This document shows, in pieces, positions 1-8,125 of a stretch of DNA of 11,741 nucleotides; position 1 is the stretch's first letter; each line of letters opens with the position of its first letter. The stretch comes from Monoraphidium neglectum. Its lineage: Eukaryota; Chlorophyta; Chlorophyceae; Sphaeropleales; Selenastraceae. The stretch lies in NCBI RefSeq assembly GCF_000611645.1, contig NW_014011975.1:1324-13064 (forward strand), written 5' to 3'. The notes beneath the pieces were generated by a model, which saw only the letters and a program-made list of their open reading frames with translations, was not told where the DNA came from and did not search any database. The position numbers and the translations under genes are program-made.

Positions 1-211
1 CTTCCACCGCCGCCACCGCCCCGGGCCCGCCCGCCGCCTCCGCCTCCGCCGCGCGCGCGCGAGACACCACCGCCGGCACGCGCGCCAGCCGGCGCCGCAT
101 CTCCGCGCCCTCGCCCGCCAGCTGCGCAGCAGTTGCCAGGAGGAACCGCAGGCGGTCGACGCGCGCGGCGTGGGTGGGCAGCTTCCACCAGGTGGACTCC
201 GCCACAGTCTC
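1..211 (-). CDS. Exon 14, cut by the window edge
   Basis: The acceptor is ctgcacgcag|GAG in phase 0. The frame stays open to position 1: it reads ETVAESTWWKLPTHAARVDR, then a helix with arginines, then Ala/Glu-rich sequence. No stop or donor is resolved here, so the exon probably continues to the left. Confidence 0.7.
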
Positions 212-1319
212 CTGCGTGCAGGGGGCCGCAAAGGCGGGGCGGGGCGGGGCGTAGGCTTCGAGGTGGCAGGCCGTGCGCACGCAAAACGCGCACCCTTTGC
301 GCCCTTCAGCGAGCGGCGACGTGCCGCCAGCTTGCATTGAGCGGCCCAGCCCGGGCCCCGAGTCCCACGCTGCCCAACCGCCCCGGGCTGAACCCATGAC
401 TGAGGTGTGCCTTCACAGCGCCCCGCCGACCCCTCCGCGGGCCGCCGGGTCGACGCCGCTTGCAGCGACCGGGTGGCGCCAACATGGTCGGCATCAACCC
501 AAAGGTGAGGACCAAAGGTGAGGACCAAAGGGGAGGGCCGTCGCGCACCTGTGGAACAAAGAGCGTCTTCACCAGGGCCTCGTCGCCGGCGTCCCCGCAC
601 GCCTCGACCCGCGCCGCGCCGCGGCCGGCAACGCCCTTGCCGAAAAGGTAAAGATCCAGCTGCGGGAAGCGGAGGGACGGGGTCCAGATCAAGCGGGCAG
701 GGGGTTTTGGCGCGCGGGGCCCTCTAGGGTGGGGGGCGCACGCCGTGGGGCTCGCGGGTTCCCGCGCTGTGGGGCCGGGGGCGGCCGCGCGCCCGGCCGC
801 GGGGTTTGTGGGCGCTGCGCCCCGCCGCCCCCCCCCCCATTTGCAGCAGCGGCGCAGCCTGGCCCGCCGCGGCGGCACCGGCAGCGCCTGCGGCGGCGGC
901 GTAAACGGGGTGGCTTATGAGGGGCCGAGCCCCGTCCCCCTCCCACTGCCACCCCACCCTCATCAAGGTAAAGCAACACCCCCCCCTTCCCCAGCCCACC
1001 AGGTCGTCGTCGACTGCAGCCATTTGCTCCCCTTGACCCACGGCCTCGCACGCCGGCGCCTCCGCCTCCTCGTCTGCCCCCGCGGCCTGGGGCACCAGGC
1101 CAGGGGGCTTGCCCTGCGCCAGGGCCGCCTTGTGCGCGACCACGTGCGGGGTGCAGCAGGGGGTGGGAGTGGGGTAGGTCGCCTCTTGATACACCTGCGT
1201 GCGGGGTGGGGTGATGCATGTGGGTGCGGCGAGTGCGTTTGCGTGCACGCAAGTGGGTCGGCATGTGAGAGCGTGTACGTGCACATGGGTGTGAGGTACA
1301 CATAGTGTGCGCGCGCGTG

Positions 1320-1363
<44 letters not shown>

Positions 1364-3599
1364 CGAGTATGTTGGAAGATGCAACGACAGCAGGCTGGCA
1401 TCGGCCAGCAAGCGGCCAGCAAAACGAGGCACGGCAGCAAGGCGGCCATGCTGCAGGCAGCGGCGCAGCAGGCGCCCCGTCGCGGCCCCCCTGCGCTGCC
1501 CAACCACGCTCCTCTTGCAGCCAGGCCCCCTTCATTTACATCCGTAGCCCGACCGACCGCCCTGAAGCGGCCTGCAAGCAGCCAGCGCTCACCGCGCGGT
1601 AGTAATCCTCTGAGAGCTGCAGGAAGCTGCCCTTGTCGCCGCCGCCGCCGCCGCGGCCCCCCTTGCCGCCGCCGCCGCTCGTGTCGGGCGCCAGGTCGGC
1701 GGCGATGAAGAGCTCCCGCGTGTGTTCGTGCTCGCGGCAGGCGCGCACCGCTGAGAGGTCGGCCGCAAACGCCGAAAGCGCCTGTGAGTGCAGAAGGTCG
1801 TGGTGCAGGCGAACAAGAAGCGCTCGAGGATGCGCATTTGCCCTCTCTTGCCCAGCGCGCGGCGGATGGGCGGCGCCGGTCGAGGGGACGGCGCCGGCGC
1901 CCTCTGCTTACTGCTGGCGCAAAGAATGTGCTCCGTCTCGTCACGGCATGTGCCGTCTCGGCTGCCCCGTGCATACGCATGCGAGCGGACATCCACAGCC
2001 GCGCCTGACGATGCACAATGGCAGCCGCCGCGCCCCGCACGCGCACACGGGTCCGCGCCCACCTGCAGCAGGAAGTGGCGCAGCCGGTGCAGCCGCCCGA
2101 CCCCCAGCTGCGGCAGCACGCGCTCGGCCAGCCCGTCCGCCCCCAGCGCAAAGGGGTCCTCGCCGACCACGCCCGGCAGCCACTGGTGCGCGGCCAGCTG
2201 CAGCGCGGTCAGCAGCGAGCCGCGCAGCAGGCCGTCGCGGCGCAGCGCGGCGAGCGCGTCGGCGGCGTCGGAGAGCAGTGTTGGCGCGTCGAGGTCGGAT
2301 TTCAGGCGGGCTGCGGGGACGGGGGCGGAGTGTTTGCTTGTTGCATAGCGTGCATGTGTGTGTTTGTTGAGGGGGCCTGCAAGACGATGGGCATGCTGAA
2401 GTTGGGGCGGTGGGAGATATGGCGTACATCCAGCGTAGTTGGCGGTGAGATTACGGCCCATGCTTACAAAGGGCGGTCTGCCGCGGCCTGGGCTGCATGC
2501 TTGCAAGCGGCACCCCCCACCCAGGCCCGCATGACGGGAGCCCCTGCCCTCGTGGCACACCGTCCTCAGAGCCCAGCATGACACGCCGCATCAGCGCCTG
2601 GCCGGCCTGCAGGGCGCGGGGCAAGCGTTCCGTTCAGCGCGGGGTCCGAGGCGAGCAGCACTGTACTGTCGCTGGCGCCGGCGCAGCTGCGCGCGGCAGG
2701 GCGCCAGGAGCTTGGCTTCCCTGCTGCAGCGGCCACCCTTGGTGTCTGCGCCCATCGCCACGGCGCGCATGAGGGCCAGCCCGCCCACTTCAACTCCTGC
2801 ACGACCCAGCCGGCCAACCAGCTGGCAGCCTGCTAGCCAGTCAACCGCAAGCCACACACTCACGTGTTCATACAAAAACACACACATACACGCATGCGCA
2901 CACGTGAATACACACATGCACACACAAAAACGCATGCACACATGTACAGCCACAACTGCAATCCTCGATCACACACACACACACCCTCTCGCCCACCTCA
3001 GTCGTGAAATACTTCTGGATGCTCGAGCTGCGCCACTGAAACTCCCCCAACGTTAGCGACTCCAGCAGCACCAGGCGCAGAAGAACCGCCCTGTCGCCCG
3101 CGGCCCGCGCGGCCGCCTGGCCGGGCGGCACCTCCCCGCGCCCCGCCTGCAGCGCCGCAAAGCCGCGGACTAGGTTGTGCCCCTGCGCCTTCCAGGCGTA
3201 CGGGGCGCCGCCGCAGTCCGAGTCAATCTGGTGGGGCCGCGGTGGTGGGCGCGGGGAGAGGCTTGAGGGCGAGGCCTCGGCGAGGCGGAGGGCTGCCGCG
3301 GCTGCGTGGTGGCTGCTCGTGATTGGGGCTGTCCCTGAGCGTCTGCCACGCCACAGGGCCGCAGTGCTGGGCCGATCTGAGCGCTGTATGCGCAAAGGAG
3401 GATGCATCTGACGCGGGTGCCATTTGTGTGGCATTTGCAAAGTGCTCACGTAGTCCCATTCAAAGTCGTCTGGCAAGTAATCCAGCGACTTGATTTGCAG
3501 CTGGTGGAAGCCGTCATCTGGTGTGTGGAGTTGTGCGTGATCATGTGTGTGTTGGGTGGGTGCTGATGTGCATGTACATGCATGCACGGATGCATGTGC

Positions 3600-3655
<56 letters not shown>

Positions 3656-6600
3656 CATGTGCTTGTGTGCGGCACGCATGCGCGCGGGTTCTACATGCCT
3701 GCAACCCGATACGTGCAGACGCACGCGCATGCATGCAGGCATGCATGCATGCTGCATGTGTGAATGCAGATTTGCACACACATGCAGCAGGCATGCGTGC
3801 CTGCACATCCGTGGCGCATGCATGCCATTTGCATGCGCTTGCGGGTATCCAGCACGCATGTGTGCGCTCTGTTCTACAGACAGGCGTGTCAGCATTGCAC
3901 AGCCAGCATGTGACAGGAGCAATTGTCTGGTGTGGCTAGAGCGCAGCAGGCTGCAGGGCAGTCCTGTGGTCCCCACCTGTCAAGGTGGCGATCTCCAGCT
4001 CCCGCAGGTACTTGGAAAGGGGATCCTCCTTTGGGGGGGACGGGGGATGATGGGTTTGAGGAGCGATTGTGGGGTTGAGGAGGGGGAGCGGTGAGGGCGA
4101 AAAGGTCCCTGACATTATGTTCTGAGTCGAGATGAGATTTGCCAAGTCACACTGAGAGGGTGAGTGTGTGTGCGTGTGTGTGCGTGTGTGTGTGCGTGTG
4201 TGTGTGTGTTTTTTTTTGTGTGTGTGTGTGTTGGAGGGGAGGGGGCGGGGTGCGTCCGCATTAGGGACGTCCTCAAAGCCTGTGCGGCGGCTGACGGGGC
4301 AGCTGCTTAGCAGGTCAACCCCCCCAAAGCAAGGCGCCTCCCATGACAAGTCCCTGCTCACGTTGGCGAACGCACGTGCCCACATGTGGCTCCCCGTCGC
4401 GCCGCTCTCGCGCCCCAGGGGCACCACCGCCGCCAGCTCCTGCGGCCCAGCGCCCTCCGCCTCCGCTGCTGCGGCGGCGGCCACGCCACCAGTCCACTCC
4501 TCCACCTGCCCCAGATAGACGTCTCGCGCGCTGGGCACGCCGCCCGCATGCAGCCGCGGCTCCAAGTGGGCGCGCAGTGCCCGCGACGGCGGCGCGCACT
4601 GCGGTGAGAGAGCGGGCCGCGGCGGCGGGCTGGGCCAATGTCAGGTGCGCAGCCGCGTCTGGCGAGGCCGCGCGCGTTGGCCGCGGCTTCCTACTTTTTG
4701 AATCGGTCATAATACGCAGGCGTGCTCGCCTGCAGGGCAGTCCAACCCGTCGCCACCAGACCGCCCCCTCCCCCGCAAAGGCAGCGCAACCCCCGGCGCC
4801 CAACCGCCCGGGCTCCGCACGCACCGCCTCCTCGCCAGCCTGCTCCAGCGCCGCTGGCAGCCCCAGCGCTGCGGTGTGGCGCGGCGCGCCGTCCTCGTCG
4901 ATGCCGTGCGCAATGTAGGACACCCACGCCTCCGGCGCCGCCGCCAGCGCCTCCAGCTGCGCCTTGACCTCTCGCTCGCGCTCCCCCTCCGCGGCGGGCG
5001 CCGCCAGCGACTGCGGGCGCAGCCGAGGTGCGCATGCGAGTGCGCGTGTGGGCGCATGGCGTTGCGCGTGCACCGTGGACAAATGCAACCCCGCCGATCC
5101 GCTCTCGCGGAGCAACGGGGCCGCATGCGCCGTCCGCTTTCCAGCCCGCCGGCAGGCGGAGCAGCCCCGCGCGCCCCCCTGCCCTCCCCCGGTGGTAGAT
5201 GACATCATCGTCCGTCACCGCACCTCTGGCAGGTGCCAGGTGCGCGTCATCGCCGTGATGATGTCAGTCAGATCCGCCCCCGGCCTGACGAGGCCCCGCA
5301 GCAGCTCGGTCAGCTTGGCGCCGCGCGGCACGGCCGTCATCGCCCGCAGCGCCGCCATGCGCGCCTCGGGGGTGGGCGCCGGCTTCAGCTGCCGGCGGAT
5401 GTGGTCCAAGACCTTGGGGGGAGGGGCGGCGTTGCGAAAGCATGGGCGGCATGCAACGGTCAATAGTACAGCTTTCCAAATGCCCCTGGCCGGCGCAGAT
5501 CCGGCAGCCGGTGCTGCCCACCCATGCTGCACGGGTCCGCCTCCGCCGCGGCACCGGTGCGCCTCCGCGACCGCACCCCTCCAACTCCGCCCCACCTTCT
5601 TGGCATTCTCCTGCCGCGCCCTCGTCCGCTCGTCAACCTTCTTGTCCACCTTTGGCGGCCGCAGCTCGCCCCGCCTCTTGTCCTCCTTGGCCGCCGCCGC
5701 CGCGCCGCGCCGGCCAGGGGCGTCGCCGCCTGCCTGCTGCTCGGCGGCGGCAGCCCCCGCAGGCAGCGCCGGCTGCGGCTGCTGCTGCGGTTGCTGGTCA
5801 TCCTGCAAAGCCGGGCCGATGGACAGGCAATAACATGCATGGGCGATTCAGCATCAGCCAGCGCATGGCTGCGAGAATTGGAAGTCATCAGCCAGAACCC
5901 TGACACGCGCATGTGAGCCCGCCCGCGCCCGCAGCCGCGGGGTGGGCCTCGGAGGCAGCAGCGCCGCCCCTACCCCCGCAGCGCACGCACCTTGGCCGCT
6001 GGTCCCAGCGCTTTGACGGCATTTCCATAGTTGAGGACCACGGGTTTCATCCTGTCCCGCAGCTCGGTCTGCTCGGCCCCCACCGACGCCGCCCTCAGCG
6101 CCTGGTAGTGCGCCTTGTAGAACGCGTCCCAGGTCTCCTTGTAGGCGGCCGCCAGCGCGAGCGACGTGCTGCCTTTCTTGGCCTCCCACGGCGGGTTCTC
6201 CTGGAATATGTTGACGAACGCCGCCTCGTCCTCCCAGCCGGCCGCCAGGTTCTCGACAACAAAGTTCGCCAGGTTCCGCAAATGTAAGTTGTGCACTGCA
6301 ACGCCGCTAATGTCGGCGTCGTCGAAGCCGTCGGCCTCACGCAGCAGCAGCTGGATGCTCAAGAGGTCGACGCGCAGCTGGATTCCTGTCATGGAGCGGT
6401 ACCCGCGGTATTCCAGGCCGTGCCGCAGCACTTCGACTGCCTGCTCCAGCAGCAGGAGGACGCGCTGCACGTCGTCGTTGGGCGGCCGTGCGCCCAGCGC
6501 CACCAGCTTCTGCAGGTCCGCGCCGATCGCTCTCACGATATGACCAAAGACCAGCCGATGCAGGAACTCCTTGCTGCCGCCCTCCCCGGCGGCGGCCTCA

Positions 6601-6803
6601 AACTTTGCCGCACCGTCGCGCTCCGCCCAGGCCAGCGCCGACTGCAGCTGCGCAGCCGTCGCCGCAGCTGTATCCGAGCCATCAAACTTCTTCGCGGTCT
6701 TGGAAATAGCTTTCAAGAAGCTAAACCAGTAGTTTCTTGCGTCGTACAGCCCGCTGCCCGAGCTGACGTCCAAGCTGGGCGAGACGCCCTTCCTAGGAGC
6801 CAT
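1..6803 (-). CDS. Large spliced gene of unknown family, 14 exons, 3' end outside window
   Basis: Coding exons by descending coordinate: 5991-6803, 5596-5802, 5224-5412, 4825-5010, 4362-4598, 3977-4028, 3450-3517, 2997-3227, 2561-2606, 2063-2310, 1593-1781, 1000-1194, 549-659, 1-211. They sum to 2983 nt, or 994 codons plus one base, with phase preserved at each junction. All 13 donors read GTGNG; 11 acceptors end in CAG and two in AAG. The ATG at 6801-6803 has A at -3 and G at +4, with an in-frame TGA nine bases upstream. The product looks soluble and mainly helical, with no signal peptide or clear membrane span. Low-complexity parts are a Gln/Pro/Ala stretch (about residues 274-320), a following basic stretch (about 310-340) and a Gly-rich loop (about 794-808). 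I do not recognise the family and assign no function. The exon model is inferred from splice signals and phase only; the 3' end lies beyond position 1. Splitting into two genes is possible but less likely. Confidence 0.72.
501..534. repeat. 13-bp direct tandem repeat, about 2.5 copies
   Basis: The unit aaaggtgaggacc occurs at 501-513 and 514-526, followed by a partial third copy. It lies in intron 13 (212-548), near the exon 13 donor. Confidence 0.85.
549..659 (-). CDS. Exon 13 (residues 888-924)
   Basis: The acceptor cctccgcttcccgcag|CTG has an excellent pyrimidine tract; the donor is CAG|GTGCGC. It encodes LDLYLFGKGVAGRG and ends ALVKTLFVPQ. Both ends are phase 0. Confidence 0.75.
1000..1194 (-). 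CDS. Exon 12 (residues 823-887)
   Basis: The acceptor is ccgcacgcag|GTG and the donor CTG|GTGGGC, phase 0. It begins VYQEATYPTPTPCC and has an acidic centre, DEEAEAPACE, then ends in VDDDL. Composition suggests a loop or linker. Confidence 0.72.
1305..1365. repeat. (TG)n tract flanked by CG runs, alternating purine-pyrimidine
   Basis: A pure TG run at 1322-1355 is flanked by GCGCGCG on the left and GCGCGCGCG on the right. Purine and pyrimidine alternate without a break for 61 bp. It lies in intron 11 (1195-1592) and appears as CA repeats in the transcript, about 128 nt upstream of the acceptor. Confidence 0.95.
1593..1781 (-). CDS. Exon 11 (residues 760-822)
   Basis: The acceptor is ctgcactcacag|GCG and the donor GCG|GTGAGC, both phase 0. 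It contains REHEHTRELFIAADLAPDTS, then a Gly-rich insertion coded by a GGC-rich run, then SFLQLSEDYYRA. Confidence 0.78.
2063..2310 (-). CDS. Exon 10 (residues 677-759)
   Basis: The acceptor is gtccccgcag|CC and the donor CAG|GTGGGC; length and phase fit exons 9 and 11. It encodes regular amphipathic helices, for example SLLTALQLAAHQWLPGVVG and VGRLHRLRHFLLQ, suggestive of an alpha-solenoid. That reading is inference from composition. Confidence 0.78.
2561..2606 (-). CDS. Exon 9, small (46 nt)
   Basis: The acceptor ccgcgccctgcag|GCC is strong. The donor GACG|GTGTGC leaves phase 1, which exon 10 completes. It encodes AGQALMRRVMLGSED. The 390-nt intron before it could hide another small exon around 2650-2800, where alternative readings exist, but the direct join from exon 8 is in phase and simplest. 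Confidence 0.65.
2852..2984. repeat. Degenerate CA-rich tract ending in a pure (CA)7
   Basis: This CA-rich stretch has interspersed GCATGC motifs. It ends in uninterrupted CA units at 2970-2984. It lies in intron 8 (2607-2996), in the opposite orientation to the other tracts, so it reads TG on the transcript and sits next to the donor of exon 8. Confidence 0.9.
2997..3227 (-). CDS. Exon 8 (residues 585-661)
   Basis: The acceptor is ccccaccag|ATT and the donor GAG|GTGGGC, phase 0 at both ends. It encodes IDSDCGGAPYAWKAQG and then a leucine-rich helix ending SSSIQKYFTTE. A run of TG units begins about 12 nt inside the following intron. Confidence 0.78.
3450..3517 (-). CDS. Exon 7 (68 nt)
   Basis: The acceptor acaccag|AT completes the split Asp codon from exon 6; the donor TAC|GTGAGC is near consensus and phase 0. 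It encodes DGFHQLQIKSLDYLPDDFEW followed by DY. The agreement of phases with exons 6 and 8 makes this one of the more secure junction sets. Confidence 0.75.
3551..3860. repeat. (TG)23 microsatellite plus GCATGC-rich block
   Basis: A pure TG run at 3601-3646 is followed, and flanked, by about 16 copies of GCATG in 300 bp, many as the palindrome GCATGC and several overlapping (for example around 3725-3755). The whole block lies in intron 6 (3518-3976) of the minus-strand gene. Confidence 0.93.
3977..4028 (-). CDS. Exon 6, small (52 nt)
   Basis: The donor ACAG|GTGGGG leaves phase 1, which fits exon 7 exactly. The upstream acceptor is taken as cccaaag|GAG; a later AAG at ctttccaag|TAC is also in phase and would shorten the exon by 18 nt. 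The encoded peptide is EDPLSKYLRELEIATLT. Confidence 0.68.
4165..4231. repeat. Interrupted (TG)n tract with a T run
   Basis: TG units are broken by three CG dinucleotides and by a run of T at about 4209-4217, then resume to 4231. It lies in intron 5 (4029-4361) and is CA on the transcript, about 137 nt upstream of the exon 6 acceptor. Confidence 0.93.
4362..4598 (-). CDS. Exon 5 (residues 466-544)
   Basis: The acceptor is a strong pyrimidine tract ending caccgcag|TGC; the donor AAC|GTGAGC matches the GTGNG pattern seen elsewhere in this gene. Both ends are phase 0. It includes ARDVYLGQVEEWTGG, an Ala-rich stretch and SHMWARAFAN. The only in-frame ATG is inside this last motif, so the exon is unlikely to begin a separate gene. 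No TGTAA lies on this strand between exons 4 and 5, which also argues for one transcript. Confidence 0.65.
4825..5010 (-). CDS. Exon 4 (residues 404-465)
   Basis: The acceptor is gcccgcag|TCG and the donor GCG|GTGCGT, phase 0 at both ends. It encodes a charged helix followed by APEAWVSYIAHGIDEDG and an Ala/Leu-rich helix. An alternative downstream mini-exon at 4691-4729 would end the protein here; see findings. Confidence 0.72.
5224..5412 (-). CDS. Exon 3 (residues 341-403)
   Basis: The acceptor is a C-rich tract ending in AAG, followed by GTC TTG GAC CAC; the donor is GAG|GTGCGG. Without splicing, the frame hits a TGA two codons past the donor, which supports the donor choice. The segment is a compact helical piece ending in TRTWHLPE. 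The AAG acceptor is less common than CAG but follows a good pyrimidine run. Confidence 0.72.
5596..5802 (-). CDS. Exon 2 (residues 272-340)
   Basis: The acceptor is tttgcag|GAT and the donor AAG|GTGGGG, phase 0 at both ends. The first half is Gln/Pro/Ala-rich and looks disordered. The second half is strongly basic and acidic (around KEDKRRGELRPPKVDKK) and could be a linker, a coiled segment or a nuclear localisation signal; none of these is proven. Confidence 0.75.
5991..6803 (-). CDS. Exon 1 of the large minus-strand gene (residues 1-271)
   Basis: This exon starts at the ATG and ends in phase 0 at AAG|GTGCGT. It encodes a long helical segment without low complexity, including LYDARNYWFSFLKAISKTAK near the N terminus and HNLHLRNLANFVVENLA around residues 190-206. 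This is the best stretch for a homology search because its reading needs no splice assumptions. The family is not recognised. Confidence 0.85.
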
Positions 6804-7760
6804 GATGGATCAATTAGATGATATTCATGCTCACCATGCCCAAAGAGACCGCATGCAGACAAGGGTGTGTGCACATAGGTGCTGTATGCCGTCCTGCGCG
6901 TGGTTGTAGGCAGGCAAGAGAAGGCACCGCTATCCACCTAGGTTAAAGACAAGTGTACGCGGCCTTGACAGCACCAAAAGGAATGGAGCGGCAGATCACT
7001 CCTGATCTGAGAGTGACAAAGAGCAAGCTGCGCCTTGAATGTGCTCGACAAGAATTGAGGCGGAGTTGCGTAAAAATCAAATTTTCCACTGCGATGGCAC
7101 CTGCTTTTTGGCGCCCCAACGTGCCTGGAGACAGGGCATGTGATTTTCTGAACGCACATGCATTGCTCAAACAGCCTCGACATGCCACTGAAGCTAAGAT
7201 AATAGTCATGCAGCCATTTGAGAGTGTCGATGCAATTGCAAATATAGCCGTGTAGCAAGCAATAGGTTGGTCAACGGTGTTTGACGCTTTGACCGCCAAT
7301 GCTTTGGCTTACATGCCTGAATTGCCTCCAGTAAACGTCCCTCTGTCTACGAGGTTGCAACAGTGCGGTCAGACATTAGATATCATGGTAATGGTGGCTG
7401 GCCAGGCATATTGAGCACAAACATAACTGCAAATTCAAGCCCGCTAGGGCTAGTGGTGTGGCGGCTGACAATTGACCAGTTGTTGAGTCGCCCAATACAA
7501 GTGTTTAGGGGAGGAAGGAAAGGCCCAGCTCTTGGCACTTTGCAAAGGCACAAGTGTGGTGGCACATTAGCAACGACCACACTGCATGATGGAATTGTTT
7601 ACAAGCATGCAATCAGTGCCAGCGGCAGTTTTTCTATCCAATTCTCGCATATGTCTAATCTGAAAGCATGCCGGCAAGCCGGTGTGTTGGCATCGGTACT
7701 TGAACTCGGGGCTTGTGTTGGGGCTTGTGCCGGGCAGTGACTTATCTGTGCTCGCCTGTG

Positions 7761-7775
7761 TGGCACATTGTGCCA
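7761..7775. repeat. Short perfect inverted repeat (7 bp arms, 1 bp centre)
   Basis: TGGCACA and TGTGCCA flank a single T. The left arm with its following TT also occurs at about 7560. The loop is too short for a hairpin terminator, but the site could bind a dimeric protein. No function is shown. Confidence 0.5.
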
Positions 7776-8089
7776 TTCTGTAATTGTTGCAAACTCTTGC
7801 ATTACTTCCGGCCACTGGGTCTATCGTAGCAGGCCTCGTGCGAGCCAAGAAGCGCGCACACACTGTGCACCTGAGAGCACGCCTGGCCTGCAGTGCCTCC
7901 GCAGAGAGCCACCAAAGGATATGCATAGCCCCAGGCCAAGGCTGACAGTACAATCGACAACATTCATATAATTGTGGTCGCAACACCTACAAGAGTCGCC
8001 TGATCATCTCTGAAAGTACACGTACGTAGAACCCCCCAGTCGACTAGCCACAGTTGTCATGCAGCGGACCGTCAGGAGTCTTGTGGTAT

Positions 8090-8095
8090 TATAAG
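8090..8095 (+). promoter_or_regulatory. Possible TATA box of the MYND gene
   Basis: TATAAG lies about 31 bp upstream of the ATG at 8126 and 112 bp upstream of the next in-frame ATG at 8207. If it is a true TATA box, transcription would begin near 8115-8122, leaving almost no leader before the first ATG and a normal leader before the second. A sequence match alone is weak evidence. Confidence 0.35.
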
Positions 8096-8125
8096 TCAAC
8101 ACACTGTCGGCATAGGCCAGTACGG

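Larger units (their letters stand above)
6804..8125. promoter_or_regulatory. Lower-GC spacer between divergent genes; probable double promoter region
   Basis: This 1.3-kb stretch separates the start of the minus-strand gene (6803) from the start of the plus-strand MYND gene (8126). Its GC content is visibly lower than that of either gene and it lacks their third-position bias. Reading frames in it are short and look random, so I call no gene. It should hold both promoters and 5' leaders. Small features seen are a 10-bp palindrome at 7538-7547, an inverted repeat at 7761-7775 and a TATA-like site near 8090. I see no clear TATA box close upstream of the minus-strand gene. Confidence 0.6.

Noticed and set aside
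233..252. GGGGCGGGGCGGGG run as a G-quadruplex
   Set aside because: A short G-run cluster in an intron of very GC-rich DNA is expected by chance; nothing else supports a function.
724..2151. A 475-codon open frame on the minus strand
   Set aside because: It runs through three well-supported introns, including the (TG)n tract read as repeated His-Thr. Only parts of it coincide with exon 12 and none with the rest of the spliced frame.
2607..2996. An extra coding exon around 2650-2800 (frame containing LALMRAVAMGADTK)
   Set aside because: It looks protein-like but no GTGNG donor and acceptor pair keeps it in phase with both exon 8 and exon 9, while the direct join of those exons is in phase. 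Not fully excluded.
3551..3860. A CRISPR-like or satellite array
   Set aside because: The repeats are simple dinucleotides and short palindromes without a constant unit-and-spacer period.
4267..4361. Extending exon 5 to donors at 4319, 4295 or 4268
   Set aside because: Those donors read GTTGA, GTCAG and GTCCC, unlike the GTGNG pattern of every other donor, whereas AAC|GTGAGC at 4361 fits and is in phase.
6938..7299. Cys/Ser-rich minus-strand frames in the spacer
   Set aside because: Two overlapping frames of similar length compete over the same stretch, neither with domain or coding bias; likely random.
7363..7740. A 125-codon plus-strand frame in the GC-poor spacer
   Set aside because: It starts at GTG, has no recognisable motif or codon bias, and is within the length expected by chance in this composition.
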